Positions 7,901 to 14,925 of a stretch of 16,128 nucleotides of DNA are shown in pieces. The stretch comes from Phoronis ovalis. Its lineage: Eukaryota > Phoronida > Phoronidae. Made by a program: the position numbers and the translations under genes. The notes beneath the pieces are model-generated. The model saw only the letters and a program-made list of their open reading frames with translations. It did no database searches and was not told where the DNA came from. How positions within the stretch are numbered: position 1 is the first letter of the stretch; each line of letters begins with the position of its first letter. The stretch covers positions 1 through 16,128 of the forward strand of contig JAOXYB010024792.1 in NCBI GenBank assembly GCA_028565635.1, written 5' to 3'.

Positions 7901-9495
7901 ACCCACAATTTCGTGTTTTGTGAATGAGTGCATAAAGAATTGAAATTGTGGTTTTAATTAGGTTTGTGACCAGTACTACCCCTATTGTATGCAAATAATT
8001 CATTGATGTTATACTCGAATGTTTTATCCATTTTCTAGAAAAAGTACTCTCAAGTATGGAATATAAATTCATTAATATGTACATATTGCTTACAAGTTCT
8101 CTTCGGATTAGCTAGCATAAACTCTGTATCCAAAACTATCAGAAATAGATATTTTTTTTTTCACTTGTACTATATGACTACTGCTACTAATGTGACAAGG
8201 CATCAAATTTTTCAAGCACAATCCAGTCTCATGGTAAAGCACTATTTATTGTATATTACTTTATAAAGCAAAAAATATATACAAATGAAGCTATGCATTT
8301 TTTTATTATCATACCCAACTACTGCATTATTAACAACTGCTGAAGTGTTGACAAAAACACTGTCATTTCAGACACAAGGGAAGTGGGAACACTGACAGTA
8401 CTGGATCTGTCAGAATGTGGTCTTGGAAATGAACAATGTAAGCACATTGGAGAAGCTGTTGAGTTTGGCATACCCTTCAAGTCTTTAAATCTTGCTAAAA
8501 ACATTATCAGTCAAGAGGGTGTCAATAACTTGGTACATTCCTTGTTACGTTGTCAAAATCATCCTTTGCAAATGTTGAATTTGCATGAGAATAAGGTAAA
8601 TATAATTTATTGTAAAACACCATACTTAAATATTTTATGTGAGTAATAAATGGCGCAACCTGTGAAACTGGGATTAACTAGCTTCCCTATCAGATACTTT
8701 AAAATTATATTTATTATCAACTTTTTTAGTATTCGGGTTTTTGTTCCTTTGATAGATTGAAACAATTGCAGCCAAATATCTGAGTCTTCTGTTTGGAGAA
8801 AGTAGACAGTTGTGGAACATTGCATATTTAGATCTTTCAAGAAATCTAATAGGTAACGTTAACACTTTCAGTAATTGAATAATTTTTTGGATGAATTTCT
8901 TCATAATAGCTTACATATCAATAAATTCTAATAAACATACTTTAAAATGAAAGGTAATTAGATGCAATTTTCCAAAGTTTTATAAGTTGTTTGCGAAGCT
9001 TGTAAACAGGATAATCTGTTGTGATTTGCATACACACAATTGTCTTGCCAATCACACTGCTATCATAGCAACAAAACCGATCACTGAGTTATAGTAAAAT
9101 ATGGTTGTGCATTCTGTTTAAATTCATGACTTATAGCCTGCCAATAGACCTGGTTTGTTATGAATATTCATTAAAAATACTCAGAATATCTTCATCTCTC
9201 TTTAGAACCTGAAGGTGTGATGCAGTTAGTAGAATCATTAAGCCCAAAGGGATCATTGAAAGTTTTAAATGTTAGCTACCAACGGGTGCTATTTAGTGAT
9301 ATCCATATGTCTGTTATTTTCCGCAAATTAGCAGAATCATTAGGTATGTATAATCTTGTTAACATGTGTGATCAGTTTCAAAACAGTCAATTATTTCTCG
9401 CACAAAAAAAAAAAGAATCATGCTTTCCAGATCCACCAGGCACCTATAGTATAATGCACAATGTTACTGAAGATAGTGGCTACCATACAGGGTGA
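329..9495 (+). CDS. Multi-exon LRR protein with N-myristoylation motif and long disordered N-terminal half (unassigned family)
   Basis: Spliced gene: 329-1982, 2197-3300, 3568-3731, 4091-4216, 4378-4514, 5606-5747, 6061-6186, 6361-6475, 7079-7273, 7562-7834, 8372-8595, 8756-8852, 9206-9343, 9431-9495. The total is 4,560 nt, so 1,519 residues plus TGA. Every junction has GT-AG and matching phase (1,1,0,0,2,0,0,1,1,1,0,1,1). Residues 1 to about 970 are Ser/Lys/Glu-rich, low in hydrophobics and probably mostly disordered. Residues 975 to about 1,510 are leucine-rich repeats of the long ribonuclease-inhibitor-like kind (LxxLxLxxNxL with a helical second half, e.g. ELDLSGNNMG, VLDLSECGLG, YLDLSRNLI). 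Such LRRs bind proteins; the partner here is unknown. The start is chosen for a good Kozak context (A at -3, G at +4) and MGNGASIK, which fits N-myristoylation and suggests membrane attachment. There is no signal peptide or membrane helix. I compared it mentally with TONSL, CARMIL and PPP1R37 and none matches outside the LRRs. Confidence 0.8.
2197..3300 (+). CDS. LRR gene exon 2: SP/TP cluster, basic region and pre-LRR segment
   Basis: The acceptor TTTATTTATTTCAG ends at 2196 and the donor ATAG|GTGAGT starts at 3301, phase 1 at both ends. The first third carries closely spaced Ser-Pro/Thr-Pro sites (about residues 590-640, e.g. SRTPSPNK, TSPESEREPSPTR), typical targets of proline-directed kinases. 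The middle is His/Lys/Arg-rich (about residues 750-810). The last about 60 residues (VFTYAGLRTTEDGARRL, then NLATWFEGLDEV) are more hydrophobic and look folded, probably an N-terminal cap for the LRR domain; that is inference. Confidence 0.85.
3568..3731 (+). CDS. LRR gene exon 3: cap to first repeat
   Basis: The acceptor TCACTTGCAG ends at 3567 and the donor TTACAG|GTTTGT starts at 3732. Phase 1 to phase 0. Encodes DQYNLDSALKLSCSM through SMAYLQ, and the last residues form the start of the first clear LRR, completed by exon 4 (LQ|ELDLSGNN). Confidence 0.85.
3732..4090 (+). other. Intron 3, no internal feature seen
   Basis: 359 bp of AT-rich sequence between donor GTTTGT and acceptor TTTTGTAG. 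I see no coding, RNA or repeat signal in it. Confidence 0.7.
4091..4216 (+). CDS. LRR gene exon 4
   Basis: 126 bp, phase 0-0, acceptor TTTTGTAG, donor AGT|GTAAGC. Contains one full LRR (ELDLSGNNMGPQAFRAIMLG) and the strand of the next (VTILNMASNG). Too short an open frame to stand alone; supported by splice sites and repeat register. Confidence 0.85.
4378..4514 (+). CDS. LRR gene exon 5
   Basis: 137 bp, phase 0 to phase 2, acceptor TTTGTTGTAG, donor TTGAA|GTAAGT (consensus). Encodes the repeat LKSLDVSSNKFG and the following helix, ending in LKTLK. It is followed by the longest intron of the gene (1,091 bp), which holds a foldback element. Confidence 0.85.
4515..5605 (+). other. Intron 5, holding a foldback element
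   Basis: The 1,091-bp intron between the consensus donor at 4515 and the TTTGTAG acceptor ending at 5605. About half is the inverted-repeat element at 4958-5484; the rest is AT-rich sequence with nothing I can identify. Confidence 0.8.
4958..5484. mobile_element. Foldback/MITE-like element with long terminal inverted repeats
   Basis: The left arm (about 5000-5056, GAGAGTTTC and CAATTTTGAGC) is the imperfect reverse complement of the right arm (about 5417-5465, GCTCAAAATTG and GAAACTCTC). Outer purine/pyrimidine runs (TTTCTTTTTTCCTTA at left, TAAGGAAAAAGGAAA at right) extend the symmetry. The interior is a series of smaller inverted units of the form CCTTATT...AATAAGG, each with AAAAAGGA or TCCTTTTT runs. 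It has no open frame, so it is non-autonomous. No clear target-site duplication was found, so the ends are approximate and the family is unknown. Confidence 0.65.
5606..5747 (+). CDS. LRR gene exon 6
   Basis: 142 bp, phase 2 to phase 0. The acceptor TATTTGTAG ends at 5605 and the donor CTTATG|GTTTGT starts at 5748. Encodes MSNCGFNDIQAFV and FNVDMNDNAMSG, which continue the LRR register from exon 5 (LKTLK|MSNCGF). The donor is weaker than its neighbours; an upstream GTAACC at 5723 is out of phase with exon 7. Confidence 0.8.
5748..6060 (+). other. Intron 6, no internal feature seen
   Basis: 313 bp, AT-rich, ending in a clear pyrimidine tract before AAG at 6060. Nothing else recognised. Confidence 0.7.
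6061..6186 (+). CDS. LRR gene exon 7
   Basis: 126 bp, phase 0-0, the same length and phase as exon 4. Acceptor TGCTCTTTTAAG, donor AGCGAG|GTAAAA. Encodes LRVLEVANCSLKERAF and LQVLNVSNSE, that is, one full LRR and the strand of the next. Confidence 0.85.
6361..6475 (+). CDS. LRR gene exon 8
   Basis: 115 bp, phase 0 to phase 1. The acceptor TATTTATTAG ends at 6360 and the donor TTCTG|GTATTG starts at 6476. Encodes CRSAENIAALLVNCIRNTSM then a weak LRR strand. Its phase-1 end matches exon 9 (G plus CC gives Ala). A longer open frame in another phase over the same bases (6360-6653) has no splice support. Confidence 0.7.
6476..7078 (+). other. Intron 8, no internal feature seen
   Basis: 603 bp, with T-rich runs near 6498-6545. 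An open frame running in from exon 8 bases has no splice or family support. Nothing else recognised. Confidence 0.65.
7079..7273 (+). CDS. LRR gene exon 9
   Basis: 195 bp, phase 1-1. The acceptor CTATTTTTGTAG ends at 7078 and the donor TCTG|GTAAGT starts at 7274. Encodes LMTLSLENCSLRDDF and LKELNLGHNQLL, two clear LRR strands. Confidence 0.85.
7562..7834 (+). CDS. LRR gene exon 10
   Basis: 273 bp, the largest LRR exon, phase 1-1. The acceptor is a long pyrimidine tract ending CTAG at 7561; the donor TTTTGA|GTAAAT starts at 7835. Encodes LEKLYFGGCNN, LKYLNLERASM and IETIVLAGINLS. A perfect 14-bp inverted repeat lies in the coding sequence at 7620-7653. Confidence 0.8.
7620..7653. repeat. Perfect 14-bp hairpin inside LRR coding exon
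   Basis: ACAGCTTCCTGATT at 7620-7633 is the exact reverse complement of AATCAGGAAGCTGT at 7640-7653, with a 6-nt spacer. It lies wholly within coding exon 10 and encodes QLPDFLESGSC. The symmetry is visible directly; any function is not. Confidence 0.9.
7835..8371 (+). other. Intron 10, holding a small inverted repeat
   Basis: 537 bp, containing the inverted repeat at 7883-7972 and a poly-T run near 8150. The rest is featureless AT-rich sequence. Confidence 0.65.
7883..7972. repeat. Imperfect inverted repeat (small MITE-like) in intron 10
   Basis: TGTCACAAATCCAATTG... at 7883-7912 pairs with ...TAATTAGGTTTGTGACC at 7942-7972, arms about 30 bp with a few mismatches and about 30 nt between. 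The inner ends CCACAATTTC and GAAATTGTGG are perfectly complementary. No open frame and no clear target duplication. Confidence 0.6.
8372..8595 (+). CDS. LRR gene exon 11
   Basis: 224 bp, phase 1 to phase 0. The acceptor ACTGTCATTTCAG ends at 8371 and the donor AATAAG|GTAAAT starts at 8596. Encodes the best LRR consensus in the gene: LTVLDLSECGLGNEQCKHIG, FKSLNLAKNIISQEGV and LQMLNLHENK. Confidence 0.9.
8756..8852 (+). CDS. LRR gene exon 12
   Basis: 97 bp, phase 0 to phase 1. The acceptor TTCCTTTGATAG ends at 8755 and the donor AATAG|GTAACG starts at 8853. Encodes IETIAAKYLSLLFG then IAYLDLSRNLI, and the repeat continues in exon 13 (EPEGVMQLVESL). Confidence 0.85.
8853..9205 (+). other. Intron 12, no internal feature seen
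   Basis: 353 bp, AT-rich, with a good pyrimidine tract at its 3' end. Nothing else recognised. Confidence 0.7.
9206..9343 (+). CDS. LRR gene exon 13 (last common exon)
   Basis: 138 bp, phase 1-1. The acceptor CATCTCTCTTTAG ends at 9205 and the donor TTAG|GTATGT starts at 9344. Encodes LKVLNVSYQRVLF and the terminal helix VIFRKLAESL, probably the C-terminal cap of the LRR domain. Its phase-1 end fits both the terminal exon at 9431 and the exon at 10251. Confidence 0.85.
9431..9495 (+). CDS. LRR gene terminal exon 14 (short 3' form)
   Basis: The acceptor ATGCTTTCCAG ends at 9430 after an 87-bp intron. Phase 1 joins G plus AT to give Asp, then PPGTYSIMHN and a tail ending SGYHTG, then TGA at 9493-9495. 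AATAAA follows at 9547. The intron has no in-frame stop, so unspliced RNA would read through to the same stop codon. If exon 15 is used instead, this exon is skipped. Confidence 0.6.
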
Positions 9496-9546
9496 CAAAA
9501 TATAAACATGTACTAAAACATTGTCACTTTTTTTTTCTATTTCAGC

Positions 9547-9552
9547 AATAAA
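9547..9552 (+). terminator. Candidate polyadenylation signal AATAAA for the short 3' form
   Basis: AATAAA lies 52 nt after the exon 14 stop, followed within about 40 nt by a T/G-rich stretch (GTTTTGATTTTAG). This gives a short 3' UTR of roughly 70-80 nt. AATAAA is common by chance in AT-rich DNA, so position is the main support. Confidence 0.45.
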
Positions 9553-10250
9553 ACAACATATATCTTTCAAAAATGTGCTCAATTCAAGAACTGTTTTGAT
9601 TTTAGTTCACTTCTTACAACTAGTAGCCAGTATAGATATAGTACCATAATTTGGTCCAAAATTCTCCTTAGAGATTAAAATTTAACCAGGCTCAGTTAAA
9701 AATGAGTAATAACATCCGAGTTTGCAAAGAAAGAAAGTGTAGTGTTAAAATATAAAAAAAATTGAGTTTCAATAATAATATTTTTGTTTATTTAATAAAT
9801 GGTCTAAAAATATCTTAACTAAGTACTTCTTCAGTCTACGATTCAGTCAAACGTTCTGTATACAAGTATCATTCCACAAGTTTCATACTAAATGTGTTGT
9901 ATGCTAATCCTGAGAAAACTCATTTAATTTAATTTTCGCTTTTGTGTAATTTTTTAGCCTTTAGTTTTTTACTTGGTTATTTGATCAAAAGAAAGAGATT
10001 TATTGTCAGGAATCTAAAAACTAAGGATCTGTGACATTAACTAGCACAAGCAGCAGTGTGGCATGTGTTCTTAGTTAAAGTATTATATGGATGTTATGTT
10101 TCAGAGCAAGACCTGTTTTAACCTAATGTATTTAAAAGTGAATTGTGCATTTATTGTAATTGAGACATGGCTTATACCCTGACACTTGTGTACTAGATTA
10201 TGAAAGCAGCAACACTTTTCAATATTTTAATATCCACAATGCTTTTGTAG
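9553..10250 (+). other. Stretch between the two 3' options of the LRR gene
   Basis: 3' flank of the short form, or intron of the long form. AT-rich with many stops in all frames. I see no exon or repeat I can support. Confidence 0.5.
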
Positions 10251-10370
10251 GGTTAATTGCCAGCACAGTGCAAGGAGATGACTTCCTTGTTAAGTCAAAA
10301 ATCAGAATTCCCAAGGATATATCCCCTAAATTATTGATCAACCTTACTGGATTTCCTATCTCACCAACTG
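10251..10370 (+). CDS. Candidate alternative exon 15 of the LRR gene
   Basis: 120 bp between a good acceptor (ATGCTTTTGTAG, ending 10250) and a consensus donor (CAACTG|GTGAGT, at 10371). The phase 1-1 frame is open throughout and encodes 40 residues, from GLIASTVQGDDF to GFPISPT. Phase 1 matches the end of exon 13, so it can follow directly with exon 14 skipped. It is not an LRR and I do not recognise it. It could instead belong to a separate small gene, but no start or upstream exon for one is seen. Confidence 0.6.
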
Positions 10371-10570
10371 GTGAGTTTTTTTAAACTTAAATTTTCCTAC
10401 TGTATTTCCCTGCATCCAATCCAAGGCATGGTGTATATGTTGGTTTTGTTATATTTTGAATTTATAACTTTTGTTTTGTTAGGCTATATTTTGCTAATAT
10501 TGATATTTTGTTAGGTGTTATTTGTAATGTAATTTATATGGATTGTGTTTTATATTTAAATAAGTTATAT

Positions 10571-10823
10571 GTGGCCACTTGATGAATTGGTGCCTCATGT
10601 CTGGGGATATGTTTATATTGTAGTCAGATTATTTTCCATCTAAATATTGTCTGCTGTTGATTTTATCGTGTTATTACCGTCTTTGCCCCAAACACAGCCT
10701 ATGATCACTACTCACCAGATACAGGATGAAAGGCCAGGAGGCACCTGTAGTGGTTACCTGATGACTGAGTTGGTGCCTCACCTCTGGAGATATGTTTAGT
10801 CCTATTTAGATAATTTTCCATTA
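10571..10823. repeat. Diverged direct repeat, two copies of about 73 bp
   Basis: Copy 1 (10571-10643) and copy 2 (10750-10823) share GTGG..AC.TGATGA, TTGGTGCCTCA, CTGG.GATATGTTTA and ATTTTCCAT in the same order, with small indels. The candidate exon 16 lies between them. Confidence 0.7.
10698..10729 (+). CDS. Candidate short last exon 16
   Basis: The acceptor CCCCAAACACAG ends at 10697. Phase 1 joins exon 15 as G plus CC (Ala), then YDHYSPDTG and TGA at 10727-10729. Only 10 residues, so chance is a serious alternative. ATTAAA occurs at 11108 and AATAAA at 11282. The exon sits between two diverged copies of a local repeat. Confidence 0.3.
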
Positions 10824-11390
10824 ACTTAAAATTATGGACTAATTGACTCTGATGGACCAGGCGTGTGTGATTTATACATATACATGAACATTAATCAAAA
10901 CTTAATTTAGGTCAGTTAAGAATTATAGTATTTACTGTGTACAAATACACCTATGAGAAATATCGGGAGAACTTAAGCCACCAATAGCTGAATTACGGGG
11001 GTGGGGGCTTATAATTTGACTGGGTCTTTCCTCTTTGAGCTATTTCAAGAAAATGTCTCGCCAGATTCTCTCACTGGCACATGAGGTACCGTAGGGGCAT
11101 GATTCACATTAAACAATTTTATGATTTCCAATGTGGCCAAATTATGGCCATTTATATGTTGCTTTGTTTATTAAACTGGTTTTACATTTCTGTATATATA
11201 ACAGAAAACTGTGAGACAAGTTTCTTTTGTGATGGTACAATTATGAAGCACGATACCTTAACACAATTTTATGACAGATCAAATAAAGCCAACTGATGGC
11301 AACAACAGATCCTTCACAAGATATCTTTCAAAGTTAAATTTGACCTAGTCTAGTAAGAACACTTGTCAGATCTGTAAGTTGTGTTTAATT

Positions 11391-11602
11391 TCTCTTTTAA
11401 GGTTGATACCCATACTATATTCATGTGGTCATCATATTACCTTGAAATGCATTTTTTTCACAGTAGCATGACAAACTCCAGTCTCATATGAAAATTATCC
11501 TCTTTTAAGATTCATATCCATTATTTATTCATGCTTTCTTCATACTTCCTTGAAATGCACGTTTCACGGTAGCATGACACACTCCAGTCTCTTTAGTGGG
11601 AT
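11391..11602. repeat. Diverged tandem duplication, period about 107 bp
   Basis: Copy 1 (about 11391-11491) and copy 2 (about 11499-11602) share CTCTTTTAAG, TATTCATG, CCTTGAAATGCA, GTAGCATGACA and ACTCCAGTCTC in the same order at offsets of 106-109 bp. No coding signal. Confidence 0.75.
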
Positions 11603-13088
11603 AACTTGATGAATTTTTCTTAACATCTTTCACTTTTTTGATTATAGTGAATTTCTTTCAACATTATACACATATATAAAATTCTTCGGCTCACTTTTTG
11701 TTCTTTGAAAATCAACATAGTGGCATGGTTCACTTCTGCTCCTCTTGCTATATCCTTGCTACTTTGACCAAGCTGAGTGCTGAACACTTTTACCATATAT
11801 GATTCAAAATAATTCAGTTACATAGGACAACTTAGATCTAGCCCTGTGTATGTCACATTCCAAATCAGTAGCTGTTTTTCTATTTGTTATCAGCTTCATC
11901 AGTAAATTTATTCTTAACCGTTGCTACCTTGTTCCTATATAGCTTCATTTAACTACTCGAAGTTTAGCTTTGGACATGCTTTACAAAAAAGCGATCATGA
12001 GTTTTGTCTTAATTTCTGATATAACAGAAATTGTTGCATGATAACATAAGTATAATGTCTACATATAACACTTGCATGTAAAGTCACTCCAGCACATGAA
12101 AAGCATGCGATTTAAATTTTAAATCATTACTGCTGTCTACAGTGAATAATGTCTGATATCACCTAACACACAGCATGTATCAATAAATCATGCTCCGTCA
12201 GGTCCATAGTACCACATCAAACAATACAACAGTGCTGCTCTTGTTGCAAACTCTAGTAAAACAAATGGCTTTGTTGTCTAATAAATTCTTGATGAAATCC
12301 TTTACTTGATCTGCCTGCCCCTTCCTTGGAATTTTGAAGTGGAAGTGGTTAATAATGGCTTTGACATATAAGCAAATTACCCCTTTGGTTTAGTATTTTG
12401 TTCCACTAGTTGCAATTTCTGCTCCACATGCACATATGCAAATTGTTTCAGGCTTTATTTTTGTTTACATTCTCTGATTAAACATTTGCTATTGTGATAA
12501 TCGCTTATTGGACACCTTATAAGTCATGATATGCATGGAATAACGATTCTTTAACAATGTTCTTTAAACGTAATCTGCATTACAATTACACTATACCAAC
12601 AGCAACATGTGATATTGTCCTTCTTTCTTGAGCTTTAAACATAAAACATTTTAAATACTTTTTGACTTATTTTTATATTTATTTAGATTTCAAATATACT
12701 TTAGTCTGGCTTTTTTCTTGAATAAAAATTGTATTTGATATATATTGTTTTGTTCAAACTTGTTTGATGTCCAACTTATTTCCTGTTGGATGTGGAATTC
12801 CAAAGCCAATTCCAAAGTTGTGGTTTGTTTTCTTATGATTGCTTCTAGTTTTGCATTTGGTATTTATATCCACAGACTTTTGCACCAACGTATAATTTTG
12901 GTTCTTATACGTTTCCCACTTGTTAACTTTCTCCTTGATATTTCTGTTTTAACTGACAATTTATGAAGACAAAGCCCAACACTAAAATTCCTTCCTTAAA
13001 CATGTTTTTACTCCTAAAGATGTTGGTATTAGGATGCATGGATGCACATGTAAAGAGAATCACTGATGCTTGTCTGTGTTCCTAATAG
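11603..13088. other. Gene-poor stretch, nothing supportable
   Basis: About 1.5 kb of AT-rich sequence. Open frames are short, for example 12745-12966, and lack splice context or family resemblance. I found no tRNA-like fold, array or long repeat by eye. Confidence 0.5.
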
Positions 13089-13189
13089 AAATTGCTTCAT
13101 CCACCAATCTAGGTGGTGAATTTCAGGATCTTGTAAAAAGATCCTTTGATACCACAGTTTCCACAAACTTAGAAGATACAGTTGAATAG
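13089..13189 (+). CDS. Candidate distal last exon of the LRR gene
   Basis: The acceptor CTGTGTTCCTAATAG ends at 13088. Phase 1 gives Glu, then IASSTNLGGEFQDLVKR and on to TNLEDTVE and TAG at 13187-13189, 33 open codons of ordinary composition. It is compatible with exon 15 or exon 13. The variant ATTAAA lies at 13347. It would need a 2.7-kb intron, longer than the others, so this is tentative. Confidence 0.35.
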
Positions 13190-13647
13190 GTCTCATTCAT
13201 AGTCTATCCCATGGTAGGGTAAATGTAGGTAATTTTGAACACTTTTGGTTAGATGGCTTTGTAAAATATTATCTTACTTAGCAATGTATACATATTACAT
13301 ACCGTTAGAAACCTCTTTCACTCGTGTGTAGTGCTTTACCTGCAGAATTAAATACATGCATCCACACGATCTTCAAAAACAATCAGGGAGACACTTTTGT
13401 GCAGTATTTCCATAATAAGCATATTTTTACTTCGTGACATTTGTCAATTTTCTTTGATTATTAACGGAACAAACTGAACCAAACCCTAGTGTACAGTAGT
13501 ATGGAAATTAAGTAGCAGACCAACATAATTACATGTTGATCGTAACCACCTGTTTTTTTTTATCGCAATCGCGTCACAGAACGTGCTACAGCGCATATAA
13601 TAATAATAATATTCTTGCATTATTAATGAGTTTATGTAGATACTTAC
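13190..13647. other. Space between the convergent genes
   Basis: Holds the ATTAAA at 13347 (plus strand) and a short ATA/AAT microsatellite near 13597-13612. The 3' end of the minus-strand gene should lie here or further left, but I could not find a convincing next exon. Confidence 0.45.
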
Positions 13648-13746
13648 ATTCTTGTGGTGCCGCAATTAAAGCTTGTTTCACCTCCTGCAATTCAAAATCT
13701 TCAAAGTTTGGTTCCAACAGGTGTAACTGGAAATCTGGATTCGCAA
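13648..13746 (-). pseudogene. Transposase-like gene, exon D (acidic C-terminal segment)
   Basis: 99 bp between acceptor ATACATTTCAG and donor GAAT|GTAAGT, phase 1-1. Only the frame that continues exon C is open; it encodes ANPDFQLHLLEPNFEDFELQ and then EVKQALIAAPQE. The match in phase and the near-consensus splice sites support it. I know of no family motif in it. The donor implies at least one further exon, not found. Confidence 0.6.
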
Positions 13747-14356
13747 CTGAAATGTATTTAAACTGAGTATTTTAATGTTCAAGATATTTCACAGGACGTA
13801 CAGGATTAGTTTGTCAGCAATATTTACAAACAACTACGTGGAATACGTTTAACACTTTTGTAGATTTATATATTTTCATGTTGCAACTAATATGTTTTAA
13901 AAATGGTCAGGATTTAAAAAAAAATATACTAGCTTGTTTCCATAACACAGTCAGATACATGTACTTTTCTTTCATTTGTGTACATTATTCTAAGCTTGAA
14001 ATGCAACATAATAGTAGTAAAACATGTCTCAAAATGAGCTGTTTTTGGACAATACTCTTCACGGTTTTCGTCTACATTTCACAGTTCTTCCGTACAAAGA
14101 GAATGAAGAAGGCGTAAATAGAACTTCATTTACTATGTTCGGCACAATGTTTGTCAACAGTGCTTTCTTTCCTTGGTTTTTATGTCTGCTTTTTCTGTTG
14201 TTTTTTTTCTCTGAAATATTATAATTATAGAATTAGCTACGATAAAAAGGATTTTGTATAATTATGTAGAAAAAGCAACCCAGGCACAACTTTACCATTA
14301 AATGGCCTACATTACACAGAATGCAACTCAATCTTAAGAATAAAATAAACTCTTAC
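13747..14356 (-). other. Intron between exons C and D of the transposase-like gene
   Basis: 610 bp with GTAAGA and CAG ends on the minus strand. Plus-strand open frames here (13878-14117, 14024-14224) show no family resemblance. Confidence 0.55.
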
Positions 14357-14587
14357 GCAAATTTCTTTTCTCCACTATTGTTGAATATACTTCGTCAGAA
14401 ATTAATATTCTTGATCCGGTGTTGCTTCTGCTTTTAGTACTGGAGATTGTTGCAGGTTTTGGCATTGGAAATATATCATGTGCAGCTATCAGTGGACTGG
14501 TGGTTGTGTCAATGCCGCTTGTTTCATGCGGCTGTGATGGCAGGAATGCCTCTTCCCTAATTGCCTTTGAGTTGTAGGGGTATATTC
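14357..14587 (-). pseudogene. Transposase-like gene, exon C (GIYP motif)
   Basis: The acceptor TTTCATTTAACAG precedes 14587 and the donor TTGC|GTAAGA starts at 14356; phase 1-1, 77 codons without a stop. Begins GIYPYNSKAIREEAFLPSQP, the family motif directly after GFRxT, then a Ser/Thr-rich tail ending STIVEKRNL. The bases just upstream also read FHLT in frame, so an alternative acceptor ending CTCTACAG (exon starting about 14610) is possible. Confidence 0.65.
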
Positions 14588-14925
14588 CTGTTAAATGAAA
14601 CACGTTTGGCTGTAGAGCTAACGCAAGAAAATCTTAATCTAAATGTTTTAGGCCTATCCTGTTTGCAATGTGCATGATAACTAAGGTGAATGAACTTCTG
14701 ATAACACTTTCAGCTGAATTGATTTCAAAATTGTAAATACAATTTGAAAGGTTTGTTAAGTTATAAATATAACTTATTTCAGTTGATATTATTGAAAAAT
14801 GAACGCGACAACAGTAGAATAAATACTTAGTAGTCTGTAAAATTGAGACACGAAGCGATCAAGCTTAATTGTAGGCGGAAACCCTAAAAAAGGGTCTTGA
14901 ACAAATTATTTAATAATTAAATATT
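14588..14925 (-). other. Segment interrupting the GFxxT-GIYP motif
   Basis: About 340 bp separating two halves of one conserved motif. It has a good 3' acceptor but no donor, so it is either an intron whose donor has mutated or an insertion. It holds two small perfect palindromes at 14728-14745 and 14757-14776. Confidence 0.5.
14728..14776. repeat. Pair of small perfect palindromes
   Basis: AAATTGTA-AA-TACAATTT (14728-14745) and TAAGTTATA-AA-TATAACTTA (14757-14776), 8- and 9-bp stems both around a TA-AA-TA centre. AT-rich, so part of the resemblance may be chance. Confidence 0.6.

Noticed and set aside
975-9343. Identity as TONSL, CARMIL or PPP1R37
   Set aside because: LRR type is shared widely. 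TONSL would need TPR and ankyrin repeats and a ubiquitin-like domain, CARMIL has its LRRs near the N-terminus, and no family-specific motif was recognised.
11081-11296. Open frame whose last 30 codons follow an AACAG acceptor in a compatible phase
   Set aside because: Poor pyrimidine tract and a run length expected by chance in this composition; composition (Cys, Phe, Tyr) not convincing.
12745-12966. Open frame on plus, and a stop-free run on minus, after a possible CTAG acceptor
   Set aside because: The minus run starts with a TAA codon when joined to exon D, and neither frame resembles a known protein.
13533-13766. Plus-strand open frame rich in Ser, Cys and Asn
   Set aside because: It overlaps the minus-strand exon D, which has a consensus donor and acceptor and the right phase.
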